A program made the position numbers and the translations under genes. Under the pieces are notes generated by a model. The model was not told the origin of the DNA, did not search any database, and saw only the letters and a list, made by a program, of their open reading frames with translations. A stretch of 64,000 nt of DNA, taken from assembly GCA_010093515.1 (NCBI GenBank), contig MU001673.1, positions 1,373,320-1,437,319 on the forward strand. The letters are read 5' to 3'. Each line of letters starts with the position of its first letter. Positions within the stretch are counted from its first letter, which is position 1. The DNA is from Lineolata rhizophorae. Its lineage: Eukaryota > Ascomycota > Dothideomycetes > Lineolatales > Lineolataceae. Positions 1-11,850 of the stretch are shown piece after piece.

Positions 1-525
1 GCGGCTGAGGAGGAAGCACGTATGAAGGAGAGTAAGGATTGCAATGTGGATAAGGACAAGTGCAAAGAAGAGGAGCCCCTGATTGCGAAGCCAGGCGATG
101 TCTTCACGGCGGCAGGAATGGTGCCGGCCGGTGAGACGAAACCGAAGCTGTTGGGCGTCAAGATTAATCAGCAGGAAATTGATGAGACCGTCAAGGAGGT
201 CATGAAGAGTGAGAAGGAAGTTGAAAAGGTCCAGGCGCCGGAATCACAGCCTAAGTTTAAGCGTGCAAGTGCGACCAAGGTTAAAATTGCAGGTGTGGAG
301 GTTGACCGCGACTTGGCCGCCAAGGCGGGCTTTGGGAGATTAGCAGGTGCGGAGGGATGTGAGGGTGGGAACGGAACCGGCGAGGACATTCTTGATGTGG
401 TGGAGGCCCAGATGAAGGGGCTGAGCGTGAACCATACAACGAAGAACGGAATGGACGGCGGTGAGACAGAGTTGGCCAAGTCCAAACAAAAGCTTAAGGT
501 GGAGGATGTTGTGGAAGCAAAGTGA
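1..525 (+). CDS. Unknown protein, 3' end only (5' end outside window)
   Basis: The frame is open from base 1 (AAEEEAR precedes the first ATG at 22) and stops at 523-525, so this is the C-terminal 174 codons of a gene that begins left of the window. The piece is hydrophilic and rich in Lys, Glu and Val, with no membrane segment or cysteine motif. Two short stretches look conserved rather than random: FTAAGMVPAGETKPKLLGVK and KIAGVEVDRDLAAKAGFGRL. Regular Lys/Glu spacing around residues 45-75 could form a helix or short coiled coil. I do not recognise the family. A short upstream exon could exist, but nothing here requires an intron. It is followed in tandem by NSA2 after about 550 bp. Confidence 0.6.
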   Translation, partial: AAEEEARMKESKDCNVDKDKCKEEEPLIAKPGDVFTAAGMVPAGETKPKLLGVKINQQEIDETVKEVMKSEKEVEKVQAPESQPKFKRASATKVKIAGVEVDRDLAAKAGFGRLAGAEGCEGGNGTGEDILDVVEAQMKGLSVNHTTKNGMDGGETELAKSKQKLKVEDVVEAK

Positions 526-1071
526 TTGAAGCTCAGCTTGGGCTTTAGCAACGGTGAAGATCTCAATCGAGAGCGCTTGCGGAGGGGCTGTGGATGCAGT
601 GACGCATGGGGTATATCCTGGCTAGGGAACTTAGTTCCTGCCGAACATACCTCATGATTTTTCCTTTTAGTCTTTACCATAGGACTCACTTCTGTGTAGT
701 GGGATACTAAAATTGATTGATGAATAGTTCGTGGTGCAGTTGTGTTTTTGAGCGAGAGCTTGTCATTTGTGGATCCGCGTCCTACCTCAGTTTTCCAGGC
801 GCGGCACTTCTAGAGCTATTAAAACTGTAAAGAAGCCGCTCCCCGCCAATGTTATAGCCTATTACGAGTCATGGGTTTAGAGAAAGTACTTTGCGATGCA
901 CCTACATTATTGGCTTGTGATAGTGTCACGTGATAGACGATCAATGGGTTAGATAACGTAATCCGTCCCACCGCTCACTGCCCTCCACAATTTTCGGTCG
1001 GACGCCAAGACTTCAGGTCTTCAGAAACCTCACATTCGCCTCGAGACGCGAGAGCGTCCCTAATCGCCACC
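526..1071. other. Intergenic region and NSA2 promoter
   Basis: No coding signal is seen on either strand. It should hold the 3' UTR of the left-edge gene and the NSA2 promoter. The only recognisable site is a CACGTG palindrome at 927-932. A pyrimidine-rich stretch with GCC(A/G)CC-like context immediately precedes the NSA2 ATG (cgccaccATG). Confidence 0.6.
927..932. promoter_or_regulatory. CACGTG E-box upstream of NSA2
   Basis: A perfect palindromic CACGTG, extended to GTCACGTGA, lies 140 bp upstream of the NSA2 start codon. This core is bound by fungal bHLH factors of the Cbf1/Pho4 type. A second copy (GTCACGTGC, 12567-12572) sits a similar distance upstream of the leucyl-tRNA synthetase gene. 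Function is inferred from motif and position only. Confidence 0.4.
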
Positions 1072-2146
1072 ATGCCTCAAAACGAGTATATTGAGCGGTT
1101 TCAGAAGCAACATGGCCGGCGGTATGCCCTCCTAACTAATTTGTGCCTCTCCGACGTTTTCTAGGAGAGAACGATTGGATGGGATCGATGACTGACATGG
1201 CATTGTCTACGTATCCAGGCTCGACTACGAGGAGCGCAAGCGGAAGCGCCTCGCGCGCGAGTCGCACAAGCAGTCAGCGGATGCGCAGAATCTGCGCGGG
1301 CTGCGCGCCAAGATGTATCAGCAGAAGCGGCACAAGGAGAAGATAGCGATGAAGAAGGCGATCAAGGCGCACGAGGAGCGGGACGTGAAGGGGTCGGGCG
1401 CCGGGGACAAAGACGACGGACAGCCGCTGCCGCAGTACCTTATGGACCGGTCCGATCAGACGCGCGCGAAGGCGTTGTCGTCGGCCATCAAGAACAAGCG
1501 CGCGGAGAAGGCCGCGAAGTTCCAGGTGCCGCTGCCGAAGGTTAAAGGAATTAGCGAGGAGGAGATGTTTAAGGTGGTGAAGACGGGCAAAAAGACAAGC
1601 AAGAAGGCGTGGAAGAGGATGATCACGAAGCCGACTTTCGTCGGGCCGGATTTTACGCGTAGGCCGGTTAAGTACGAGCGGTTTATCAGGCCGATGTGAG
1701 TTCGCTTGATGCCTTTAGCTTTTAGACCTATCATGGCGACCAACTAATGTGTCACTCATATAGGGGTCTTCGTTATAAGAAGGCGAACGTTACGCATCCC
1801 GAGCTAGGCGTTACAGTACAGCTGCCAATCATTTCGGTCAAGAAGAACCCGCAGAGCCCTATGTATACCCAATTGGGCGTTCTTACTAAGGGTACTATCG
1901 TGTAAGTCAAATGTAGACGCAAGAGCATGGATGTTGAACAGCGGGCTAATGAGCATCATCAGCGAGGTCAACGTCTCTGAGCTAGGTCTTGTAACGGCTG
2001 GAGGCAAAGTCGTCTGGGGCCGCTGGGCACAAGTTACAAACAACCCTGAGAATGATGGCTGTCTGAATGCGTAAGTACTTTAGAAAGCACCGTTTAGTAT
2101 TGCTTGTTACTGATATAATCTATAATTGAGCGTCCTGCTTGTATGA
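1072..2146 (+). CDS. NSA2: Ribosome biogenesis protein NSA2 (60S subunit maturation)
   Basis: Five exons splice cleanly: 1072-1121, 1219-1695, 1764-1901, 1963-2070 and 2131-2146, giving 262 aa, close to the 261 aa of yeast Nsa2. The protein opens [20 protein letters not shown] and ends [12 protein letters not shown], both hallmark ends of the family. The N-terminal half is very basic ([14 protein letters not shown] and [13 protein letters not shown]). The C-terminal half carries the S8e-like fold with [14 protein letters not shown] and [19 protein letters not shown]. Nsa2 is a nucleolar and nuclear assembly factor of pre-60S particles, needed for 27S pre-rRNA processing at the Nog1/Nog2 stage. 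The final exon is only 16 nt; its codons A-V-L-L-V-stop are invariant in the family, which confirms it. Introns are 97, 68, 61 and 60 nt. The gene is convergent with the ING gene. Confidence 0.96.
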
Positions 2147-2988
2147 TGTACGAACCATTGGCCCTGACAAGCATTTTACGGCGTTTAATAGTACTGCCCG
2201 GAAAAAGGCAGTGGCATGTTAGTCCTTTCACTTTGCTGGATAAACTGGTAGTAGAAATATGAACATGAGTCTTAGAATCACTTCTTTTAGTAGTTGTTCA
2301 AAGCCTAATTTGCTGGGTGAGTTGGGACATTAACATCACCGTAAAATCCCAATCACCAAGTCCATTAAAGTTTCAATTGAAATGGTGGAGAAAATGACCT
2401 TGAGGGCTATTCTACAGAGCACGGCTACCCACAGCGTTGAACTAACTCCTGGTTCAACACTGTTGTAAAGCAAACCCCCATCCCTATCTTTCCACGGCGG
2501 AATGAATAAACGCCAGAGCAAAAGGAAATCATGGGACTGCCGGATGTGCCTCTGTTCAGCCGAACTACTGCAGCTTAACAAGAGAGAAAAAGTAAAAAAG
2601 TAGTTCATGAAGACTTCATGGACACGCCACCTAAAATGCAAATAGCTTCGTTCCCTTTGCAGAATTTCCCCTTAGCCATCTAGCCGTCCAGCCAACCAGC
2701 TCCCTTCTGATCACGAATGAAAAGTAGGTCCCAGCACTGAGTCTTGTAGAGAAACTAACAGCAGATAAAAAGAAGCCATAGGTACAACATTACAGTATTG
2801 ACCACAGTAAAAATGATGCATCTTACCTCCGGTCCGACAACAAAACCGGTTCGTAGAGAAGTCTAGTCTAGGCCCTGCGAGACAAGCAGGAACCTGATGA
2901 ATGAAGGTGCCGGGAGACTCGTAGACGATTATTGGTCGCCAAGTTTTTACCCTCTGGGAGGAAGCTCCAGCTTACCTACCTAGCTACC
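2147..2988. other. Convergent intergenic region (NSA2 / ING gene 3' ends)
   Basis: About 840 bp between two converging stop codons. Only short frames without coding character are present, such as one at 2336-2641 on the minus strand. It presumably holds both 3' UTRs. No repeat or RNA gene was recognised. Confidence 0.6.
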
Positions 2989-5589
2989 TTACCGACTACC
3001 CGGCCTCCCTTTCTTCGCCGTCTCCCTACATAAATCGCAATACCACTTGGCTGTAAACAGGCAAAGATACATTAGCGCATCAATCCTCCACATCCGTCAA
3101 GGAGTCCAAAAACCGCTAAGGCAACTCACTCTTGCTACTTGGCGGCCTCGCCATGCCCGTGCACTCCAGATGGAACCACTCCTTGGGACATGTCTCGTTG
3201 TCGCACGCCAGCATCTGCCCAAACGACACCTGATTGCAGTAGCAATACAGCGGCTCCTCCTGGTCGTCGGCGTCAACTTCCTCGACACCGACAACGCCAT
3301 CGGCTGACCGTCGTTCCTCTTTCGCGCCCTTGCGCCCCTTCTCCACGCCGCCATCCTCTGTGGCCACGGCGCCAGAAGCCGCGGCGGCACCTCCACCACC
3401 CCCGTTGTTGCCGTGCCCTTCCCGCTTCGGCCGCCCGCTGCTCGGCCGCTCGTGGTGCGCCGCCGTTCCCTTCTCCGTTGTCGTCGATGCCGCGTGGTCT
3501 TTCGCCGCATCGCCGCCGCTTGCCTTTTTAGCGCCGCGCTTGGCGACCGTGCTCGAAATGGGCACGCTCGACTCGGATGACGCGTGCGAGGCGGTACCTC
3601 CGCCTCCGCCGCGATCGCCGCCGCGGTCACCGCCGCGGTCCCCGCGCTCACCTCCGCCCGTTGAACCGGCCGCGGTGCCGCCGCCGCCGCCGGCATTGTT
3701 GTCTTTACCGCTGTTGTTGTTCCGCGTGGAGCGCGAGCGCGACATGGGCACTTCTGGGAACGTGGCCGTGAGTGGTGTGGCAGTTTTGGAGGCACGACCA
3801 GCGCGGGTAGTTATGGTGGTCGTGGTGGCGTTTGTAGAGTCCACGTCAGGCATTGGCTGGTCGGTGTTGGGTGCCGGCTCGGTTGGTTCTTCAGTTTCCA
3901 TCTTCGGCTGCTGTTGTTCGATAACGGGGCCATTTGTGGTCAATGCGGTGTTCTCGGGAGTCTCTTTGGTTTCTGCGGGGGTGTTGCGCGCATCTGGTGA
4001 TGGATCAGCGACATTGGAGACCTTAGGTTTCGTTTCTTGCTGTTGTGGTGGGGCGGCTATGCCGTTGGCAGGACGGTTCGATGCGGATGAAGAAGGACGA
4101 GCTCGGGAAGCGTCGCTCGCTGCGTTCACAACAGTAGGAGCACTAGGTGCATTGGTCGCTGAATTTTGGCGGGCGCGGGAGGATTGAGGTCGTTGCTGGG
4201 TGTCTTTGGACGCTGTGAAGGTGCTGAGCAGGGGAGACGGTGCCACTGGCGGTGACTGAGCACCGCTAGCTGCTTGGTTCCTTCAAAGTAATGTCAATAC
4301 ATTGTACGTCAGATCGATAGAGCAACGTCTATGATAACTTACTTCTTGCGTGAAGACAGAACTTGGGTCGGCGCCGCTCGTGGCCGCTTCTTGGGGGCTG
4401 GGGCATCCGTACCGGGCGTCGCACGCGGACTGGCAGCAGTTCCTTTAGTATTGTTCAAATTGCTGCTCAGCGTACGCTCCATCGGTACGTCACCACTGCC
4501 AGCAGCGCCAGCTGCACTAGCCGCCTTCTCCGTCTTTCGTTTCTTCGTTGGTTGTGGGCCATTGGCAATGCCCAAACCAAGCGTCTTGTCCGCAGCCTCC
4601 ATCACCTTGCGCGCTCTGCTGTTTGTTGCCGTCTTCTTCTGTTGTTCAAAATCGGAGTCGTGATGGTGGTGTTGGGCGGCCGCGCGGCTTCTTTTGTTCG
4701 CTAGCATAGCTTCGCGCCTTGCCTCGCTCCTTGAAGCGGCTTCGTCGTGCGCCGCTCCTGAGGCGCCAGTGTGATTCGTATGCGCGGCATCGCGACGGCT
4801 ACGCTCATTGGTGACGACCTTGCGTGGCTCCTTGTCATGGTAAGCCCAGTGCGTGGTGCTGCCGTAGCGAGCCTCTTCGCTGATCTCCTCGTCGAGATGG
4901 GCGTAGGAGCTGTCCATGCGGACGAGGCCCTTCTCCAGCGTTTGGCATGCGGTCGATTGCACAGCGTTCTTCTCGTCCAGAGCTGCTAACGCCTCGCGCA
5001 GTACGTTGCGCATGCTGCCAAACTGATGCCGGTACATTGAGTCCACCATATCCTCTTGGTTCTGCGAAGCGGCAGCGCTCCCGTCCGCAACACCGTCGAA
5101 CGACGGCATTGTCCCATTTATCATGCTGCCACCGAGCGTGCTAGCGCCGTCGCCGGCCGAGATAGCGTTATTGTAGCCGTGCGAAAGCTGTTGTTGCTGC
5201 CGTTGCGCTTGCGACGGGTGCGAGCGTCTCGGTGGCGCCGGCATCTGCTCCACCGACTCAAAGAGCCGTTTCAGCTCCTCCTCCGGCCAGCAAATCTTGG
5301 ATTCAACCTCCTTGAGCATAGAAAAGTGGCGCATCACTTCCTTGGGCAGCGCGGCCACCGAGTCGGTGAAGTGCGTGATGGCTGGGTAGAAGCCGGGCTG
5401 TTGCTGCTGCTGCCCCGAGGAGCCCCCAGCTCCAGCTCCTGCGCCACCGGCGCCGTCGCTGGCTGCACCCAGTATGGACCCGCGACCCGTAAAGGTGCGC
5501 GCATAGTAGTTTGCAGGCCGCGTTGTGCTCGCGCGCGCCTGGCGGGCGGACTGGCGCCGCTGCTGTTGCGACGTCGTGGTCGTAGCCAT
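2989..5589 (-). CDS. ING-family protein with N-terminal ING domain and C-terminal PHD finger
   Basis: Three exons (4343-5589, 3130-4280, 2989-3050) encode 819 aa. Residues about 65-112 form the ING helical domain ([20 protein letters not shown], then [16 protein letters not shown]), which tethers ING proteins to histone acetyltransferase or deacetylase complexes. Residues about 757-808 form a C4HC3 PHD finger ([18 protein letters not shown], then WFHLEC). Its last ligand pair, WYCDLC, is supplied by the small third exon. The aromatic-cage positions typical of H3K4me3 readers (first Tyr, the Met of GQM, Trp of EWFH) are present. The roughly 600-residue linker is low-complexity, rich in Ser, Thr, Pro, Gly and Lys with basic clusters. 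Yeast Yng1, Yng2 and Pho23 are 219-330 aa, so this protein is greatly enlarged. Which of the three it matches cannot be settled here. Introns are 62 and 79 nt. Confidence 0.9.
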
Positions 5590-6989
5590 GAGCGCGCGAG
5601 CGCTGCGAGCTCGGCTCGCCGACTTGTGCCGTCGGACCGGGGTGTTTGTACGAGAGTGGCGGAGCGTATAGAGGACAGGCCGGAAAGGCTAGACGTAGCG
5701 CTCGCCTGCGAGGAGGTCCAAGATGCGGTGAGAGCGGGTAGAGGAGAAGGATGAGGGGAAGCTGGACTAAGAGCGCGCTGGACGCGCGTGTGCCGGTCGC
5801 GTGGGAGGCCGACGAACGGAGCAGACGAGCGAGGGGAGGTCTTCGAGCGGGATTTGTCTGTCTAGCTAGGTAGAGCGAGGATTCGGCAGGAGCAGACGGG
5901 TCTACAGTGCATGAGTGTGCGAGGACCTGAGCACCTGTTACTGGCTTGGTGTAGGGCCGTCAGGATCAGTGGCGAGGCGTGGGTGTGCTTCACGACGGCG
6001 CGGGACGGAGAGTCGGTGGTTTTCGGGCGCGAGGCTGGCCGCTGGCGTGCGCTTTTTGCCGGGCGGTGAGCCGTTGCAGATGCCGCTCTGTCGGCCACGT
6101 GCCTCCCGAATCCCGACCCGGCCGCAACCGGCAGGGACTGGCGGGGATATCGATAGCACCAGCATTATGTCATTTCCACCCCGGGATTTGACGAGTTTCT
6201 ATGTATGTGTTCACCTTTCGCCCCCGCCCCACCTTCAACCGATTGTTGTTCAGATGAGTGCGTCCTCATCGCAACTATGGCCGACTGGCATGATTTCGGT
6301 TCTCGCAACAAACAGAACCTCTCAAGAGACGATTATTTCCTAGGTTTTGACGTTATCACATCACCAATACCTAATAATAGGAGGGTTGACGAGTGCTCAC
6401 AATTTCAAGTCGGACACAAATTCGGGCTGTGGCGCGCGGAGTCAAATGTATAGCTATGGGTCGTACAGTTCGGATGAGGTGTCATAACAGGGGAAGTTCT
6501 TTTGACTCCGTCACCTGCAATATGCATTCACTCGCTTTCGCACAGCCATCCGAACAGCTTGCCTCTCATCTGACATCTAATGGTATACATGCGAGCGCTA
6601 ATACAAAACGTTGAAAACATAAGAGAGGAAGTGGACCTGAGCCGGCGACTGGTGGAAAGTCGCAGCAGTGATTGGTACTGGACACCTGCCTACCAAGTAG
6701 GCGGATTCGCAACGCAGAGTTGCAGTAGATGAAGTTATCCTTCTGATACCACGTTGCTTTGATCAAACAACACCCCTTGTCAACGACGCCAACTAGCTTA
6801 TAACACAATAGAGGGTAACAATGCAAATCCCCCCTTCCTAGCAACGACCATCTCGAACAGCCCTCTTCCCCAATAAGCCTTCTCACGCACGATACTTGCC
6901 ACGTTGCCTTCCAGACTGTGAACTTTTTTGAGACAATATTCGCATGCACAAGAGGACTGATCCAAAGGAAACATTAAGCTGCACCTCCT
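5590..6989. other. Intergenic region, ING-gene promoter side
   Basis: About 1.4 kb between the ING start codon and the stop codon of YME1, both on the minus strand. The part next to the ING gene (to about 6180) is GC-rich with CT/GA-rich runs and is the likely 5' UTR and promoter. The remainder is more AT-rich and should include the YME1 3' UTR. Only short overlapping frames occur and none resembles a protein. Confidence 0.55.
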
Positions 6990-9712
6990 TCATCCGACAG
7001 CAGGCTCTGGACTCGGCGGCCTCGGCGCCGCACCACCACTAGGCCCAGAACCGCCTTCATCGCTGCCGCCGGCACCGCCAGGTAAGAAACCGCCCTTAGT
7101 GATTTCCGGGACCTTGATCGGGATATCCTCTTCCGCTGAGAGGCGGTCCGGCAGCTTCTCGCCGCGAACAACCATCTCCATCTCTTCCTTGCCGAGGCTC
7201 TCGTATTCGACCAGCGCGTTAGCGAGGCGATCGAGCTCGACACGGCGAGCTTTGAGTAGCTTCATAGCGCGCTCGCGCCCCTCGTCGAGTATGCGGCGCA
7301 CTTCGTCGTCGATAAGCTGGCGCGTCGCGGCCGAGAGTACGTTGTAGTTCGAGTGAAGGTCCACGGGGCCAAGGGCATCGCTCATACCCAGCTGCGTCAC
7401 CATGCTGTAAGCAATCTGGGTCGCCTGTTGGATGTCCGAAGAAGCGCCTGATGTGACGTCGTCGGGCCCATAGACGAGTTCCTCTGCCACCTTGCCGCCC
7501 ATGCAAACGTCAATTTTAGCCATGAATTCCTTCTTCATCATTGATACCTTGTCAAGCTCCGGCAATTGGAAGGTTATGCCGAGCGCGTGTCCGCGTGGCA
7601 TGATGGTAGCCTTGTAAAGAGGATCCGAGTGTGCCGTGTACATGGCGACAAGGGCATGGCCGCCTTCGTGATATGCCGTCATGACCTTGTCCTTTTGCTG
7701 AATGACAGCTGACCGCCGCTCTGCGCCCATCATAATCTTGTCCTTAGCCCACTCGAAGTCCGTCATGCTGACCTTCTTCGCTTTATTCTTAGACGCATGC
7801 ACGGCGGCCTGATTGACAACATTCTCAAGCTCGGCACCGCTAAAACCGGGGGTGCCTCGTGCGATAACGGCCGCATCGACATCGGCGCCAATCTGGATGT
7901 TGCGCATATGATGCTTCAGGATAGAGACGCGGCCTCGCACATCAGGGAGGGGGACCACAACATTGCGGTCGAAACGTCCGGGGCGGGTGAGCGCCTTGTC
8001 GAGAAGTTTCGGGAAGTTGGTCGCGGCAAGAAAGATAACGCCAGAGCTTTGGTCGAAGCCATCGAGGTCGGTAAGAAGCTGGTTCAAGGTTTGCTTGACG
8101 TATGCGGCATCTCGCTCGTTACGTTTGCCCCCAATGGCGTCTAGTTCGTCGATGAAGACAATGGCAGGTGCCTTGGAACGAGCAGCTTGGAACAACTCTC
8201 TAACGCGCTTGGCTCCAACTCCGACATAGACTTCGTCAAACTCGCTTCCGGACATGTAGAAAAATGGCACGCCCGCTTCACCAGCAACGGCTCTAGCCAG
8301 GAGAGTCTTGCCAGTGCCGGGCGGTCCGACGAGAAGAACACCCTTTGGAAGCTTTCCACCAAGACTAGAAAACTTTTCCGGGTTCTTCAAAAATTCGACA
8401 ATTTCCTGAAGTTCCTCCTTTGCTTCGTCGCAGCCATGGACGTCGGAGAACCGGGTGGTCTGAAGTTCAGGGCGAGCCTCAGCGTTCTGGGTCCCACCGA
8501 CTTTCTTGATCATTCCACTAGCTTCAACGAAGAGTGTAACGACGATGAGCGAGATGTAGGTAATGAGGCCAAACCAAAAGAAGAACTTGACCCATTTGAA
8601 GATCGTGCTACCGGTGGACTCATCGACGACAACATAAAGCGGGCTAGACTTGGCGCCGGAACCTCCCTGCGCAAGGGAGATATTCCTACCATGAAACTTC
8701 GCGCCTACGGCCTGTCCCACCGCTTGGAGCTGTTCAGGGGAGAGAACGCTGTTCTGAGGCGAACCCTCCTTGCTAGCTTGGATTGCCGCCGCTTTTTCCG
8801 TTTGTCCGAGCCTCTCCAAAGCTCGCAGGTACGCAGCCTCGCATGCTGGATTCGTGGCGAACCTGTTCGTCTGATATCGCTCCACTACAATTTCGGGCAT
8901 GTTTGCGCGAAGCAGTGCATTGTAAAATGCATTCTGGGCAGTAGCACTCCCAGGATTGTTATTTGCCGTCTGTTCAGTGCGTGCCAGGAGCGTTCGAGAC
9001 GCAGCGCCGAAGAAATTCCGCGATTGCATCGTGTCTATAGAGGTCGGCACTGGCGACTTATACAGCTTCCACGGACCAATTCTAGTAAGGGTGGAATATT
9101 GCCGGGATGATAGCCGTTGCGCCGGAGAGGGGAAGGAGGTCTGAATGAAAGGTGAGGAGTTGCGAAGAGCATGTTGAGAGACTGGATTATATAGTTAGCA
9201 AATGTATGCAACGGAGCCATAGCGGCTGTTTAAGCGCAGAGAGGGTGGAGGTAGGCGTCACTTACCTAAGGAGACAAAATTGGAGACAGTTGGAGTTGAA
9301 CGGGCCGCCGCTGGCGACACACTCAGCTTCAACGCTGACACTGGAACTGAGGCTAGAGCATCCGGCAATGTTGTGGCACGCGGGCTCTTTCTCAAAGTTA
9401 GCCCCGGCTCAGCACGTTGAAAGCGTCCATGCTGACTGACTTCTTGGGCTCCGAGCGCCGCCGGGTGCTCTTGCGGCGGTCTAGTGTGTTCCTCGTGTGC
9501 TTTTGGCGGCGGGCCTGAGGTCGTTTTAGGAAGTCGGAGGGCTCTCCACGGAGTTGGAAGCGTGGCAGACATGGACGGCCATAGCTCGCTCGTCGTGTAG
9601 GCAATGTTCTGCGCATGCGCTGTGTTAATTATGAAGGCAAATCTCGGACTGTGAGAGATAGGCAGAAGCGACATGTGCGTACCTGCAAACTGACGGTGGC
9701 TTGGAAAGCCAT
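6990..9712 (-). CDS. YME1: Mitochondrial i-AAA protease YME1 (ATP-dependent zinc metalloprotease)
   Basis: Three exons (9683-9712, 9266-9608, 6990-9181) encode 854 aa. The long exon alone lacks an ATG at its upstream end. Adding the two upstream exons gives a start [10 protein letters not shown] and an Arg/Ser-rich presequence ending near RQYST, as expected for matrix-targeted import. A single membrane segment lies at about 319-345. Then come the AAA+ ATPase with Walker A GPPGTGKT (410-417), Walker [13 protein letters not shown] and the second region of homology [20 protein letters not shown]. The M41 peptidase follows with zinc motif HEGGH (629-633) and the later Asp ligand in [11 protein letters not shown]. 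Yme1 hexamers sit in the inner membrane with the active site facing the intermembrane space, degrading unassembled or short-lived proteins. Introns are 74 nt and 84 nt, the latter with a GCTAAC branch site. Confidence 0.96.
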
Positions 9713-10222
9713 GACGGGCGAAAGGAAGCGGCTCACGCCGCTATAAGCAAGGAGAGCACCGATCAACGAGCGTAGATATGCGCAACCGACAAGTTAATAG
9801 ATGTGCGACAGGTACAGAGAATGGGTGAAGGCGAAGTGGCGTGGGTGATGATGGCGAAAGTCAAGAGATCCTGAACCCATGTGCACGGGCCATCGGCTAT
9901 TCCGGGTTGGCTTCCGAAGCGACCCTAGCGAATCCGATGGAAGGAAGTCTGGACGTTGCTCTCTCACTGGACTTGTCTTTCATCTCGATTATAGCGTTGT
10001 TATGTATTTGCTGATTAACTTTAACTTCCCTCTAGCAAACAAAACTAAGGACGAGCAGGTGATTCCATTCCACTTATCCCCTTATCTGCAACTTCGGCCA
10101 TGTTTAAAGCAGTGGCAGTTGATTCACACCCATGGATAGGGGCAGTGAGACCCTTCTTCTGTATTCACAGTTTTGATATTATTACGCGTCTATCTACGTG
10201 CCAACCTCTTGGAACTACACGC
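9713..10222. other. Intergenic region, YME1 promoter
   Basis: About 510 bp between the tandem minus-strand genes for the aminotransferase (3' end) and YME1 (5' end). It must contain the YME1 promoter. No recognisable regulatory palindrome or RNA gene was found. Confidence 0.55.
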
Positions 10223-11850
10223 TCAGATCTTTGACTCCCTCTTCTTCTTCTCAATTTGATCCAAAGTCTTCTTAACCCTCTGCATCCCCACTTTGATCAC
10301 GTGCTCTGGTTGCGAGAAAATTAGCCTGAAGTATCCAGGCTCCTCTGCCTGCTGGCCTCTTCCTGGGGTCATGAAGACTTTGTTCTGCATGAGCTGTTCC
10401 CACAGTGCCATCTCACTTGCCCACTTGTCACCGCCTTTGACCTTCGGCAACCAGGGTCGGAGATCGATCCAGAGGAAGAAGCCGGCGTTGGACCCCTTGG
10501 AGTAAGCGACACCAGCGCGGTGCAATGCTTCACGAGCGACCTTGCTGGAGCGCGCGAGTCGCGCGCGGCTGGTACGGTTGAACTGCTCGAGCCAAGTCTC
10601 GTCCTCAAGCATCTCGGTCGCTAGGCGCTCGTCGGCCGTACCAGACCAGTGGAACTTGCTCATGGCGCAGAGGGCACGCATCAGGGCGTCGTTCTGCGTA
10701 TATATGCAGCCCATGCGCAGGCCGCCACTGGCTAGGTCCTTGCTCATGCCATAGACGGCGTGCAGGTAGTTGGAGTCCAAGTAGGGTGTCGTATCGAAAG
10801 AGAGGACAGACTCGAAGGCCTCAGTCTTGCCATTGGATTCATCTACGGGGAAGACTGACAGTGCGTAGATTTCGTCCGACAGCAGGTGCACTGAGTACTT
10901 GGCGCACAGCTTCATCAGGCCGATTATGGTCTCCCGTGGGTAGCAACGACCAAGCGGGTTGTGCGGGTTGCAGAGCATCAAGGCCCGGACCTTAGTGCCA
11001 TTGCGGTGTGCCTCTATTAAAGCCTTCTCGTAACAGTCCACCGCTGCCGGCGAGAATTGATCGATGTCGCCAAACGAGACGAAAACACATTTCATTCTTA
11101 TGTCATTAATCAGTCCATTTAACGTCTAGGTTTGGGTTTTCTTCTAGGGAACCTTGTCAACGACTCACTTGGCTTTAAGTTCAAAGTCGTCTTGGAAAGC
11201 CGCATAACACGGCCGAGATACCAGGAGGCCTTCTCCTGGATCAGCAAGGGCAAAGCCGAGCATCTCGAATATAGCCGTGCATCCGCTCGCGAATAAGATC
11301 TTTTCTGGATCAATTGGATGAATCGACTTCAAATTTCTGGTATCATCATTATTAGAACCGACCTTCATAGGAAAAAAGTACTCATTTCGTGGCATGGCTC
11401 CTCTATAGTCATTATGAGTCGTACCTTTCCATGAACTTAGCCATTGCAGTACGCAGACGTCGGCTCCCCCACGGTCCCTCTCCATAATTGAACTCGCCGC
11501 TATGATACCGAATCTAGAAAATTATTTTTTTTAGACACGAAAAGCGCATTTGACATATGATATCGCGGGTCTTACACCGTCTCGGAAACGATCCGCGACC
11601 TCCGTAAGCATTTCGTACTGGATGCGACCGGTTAGCCCACTCTTAGTGCTTCCACGACTCAACGCGAACAAATCTTCGGGAGTAAAAGAAAATTCAAGGC
11701 TACGTTTTCTGCGGTGCCGATGTTCACGATGCCATTCGGATTACGGTCGGGATCATATATATCTGTCATGATCTTGCCAAAGGTGTCCCGCATGCTGGGT
11801 CCGGAGGCCAGCTCAACCCCACGGCCAGCCAAGGTTGACTCCGAAGCCAT
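10223..11850 (-). CDS. ACC-synthase-like class I/II aminotransferase (PLP enzyme)
   Basis: Five exons (11704-11850, 11576-11617, 11428-11513, 11169-11336, 10223-11096) encode 438 aa, the usual size of fold-type I PLP enzymes. Order of motifs: NIGTAEN and YEMLTEVADRF (joined across intron 1), FNYGEGPWGSRRLR, the glycine-rich SGCTAIFEM, CNPHNPLGRCYP, LLSDEIYA, and the Schiff-base lysine in YGMSKDLASGGLRMG at residue 267. FRLIFSQPE carries the carboxylate-binding Arg. The order and spacing match 1-aminocyclopropane-1-carboxylate synthase-like proteins. In fungi many of these are aminotransferases or carbon-sulfur lyases of secondary metabolism rather than true ACC synthases, so the substrate is unknown. 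The start is the first ATG (MASESTLAGRG); the frame is open further upstream without an ATG. Intron 1 looks like read-through coding sequence but has a good branch site, GGCTAACC, before CAG. No biosynthetic cluster surrounds it. Confidence 0.9.

Noticed and set aside
3330-4187. 285-codon plus-strand frame
   Set aside because: Antisense to the ING protein linker; the minus strand carries the PHD finger and proper splice sites.
8187-9110. 307-codon plus-strand frame
   Set aside because: Antisense to the YME1 ATPase region; the minus-strand protein has every family motif, so this is a shadow of its codon bias.
11617-11704. Apparent frameshift in the aminotransferase (LEFSFTPEDLF read in another frame)
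   Set aside because: The segment is an intron: GT...CATCCAG with a GGCTAACC branch site, and splicing gives the family motif GTAEN-YEMLTEV in frame.
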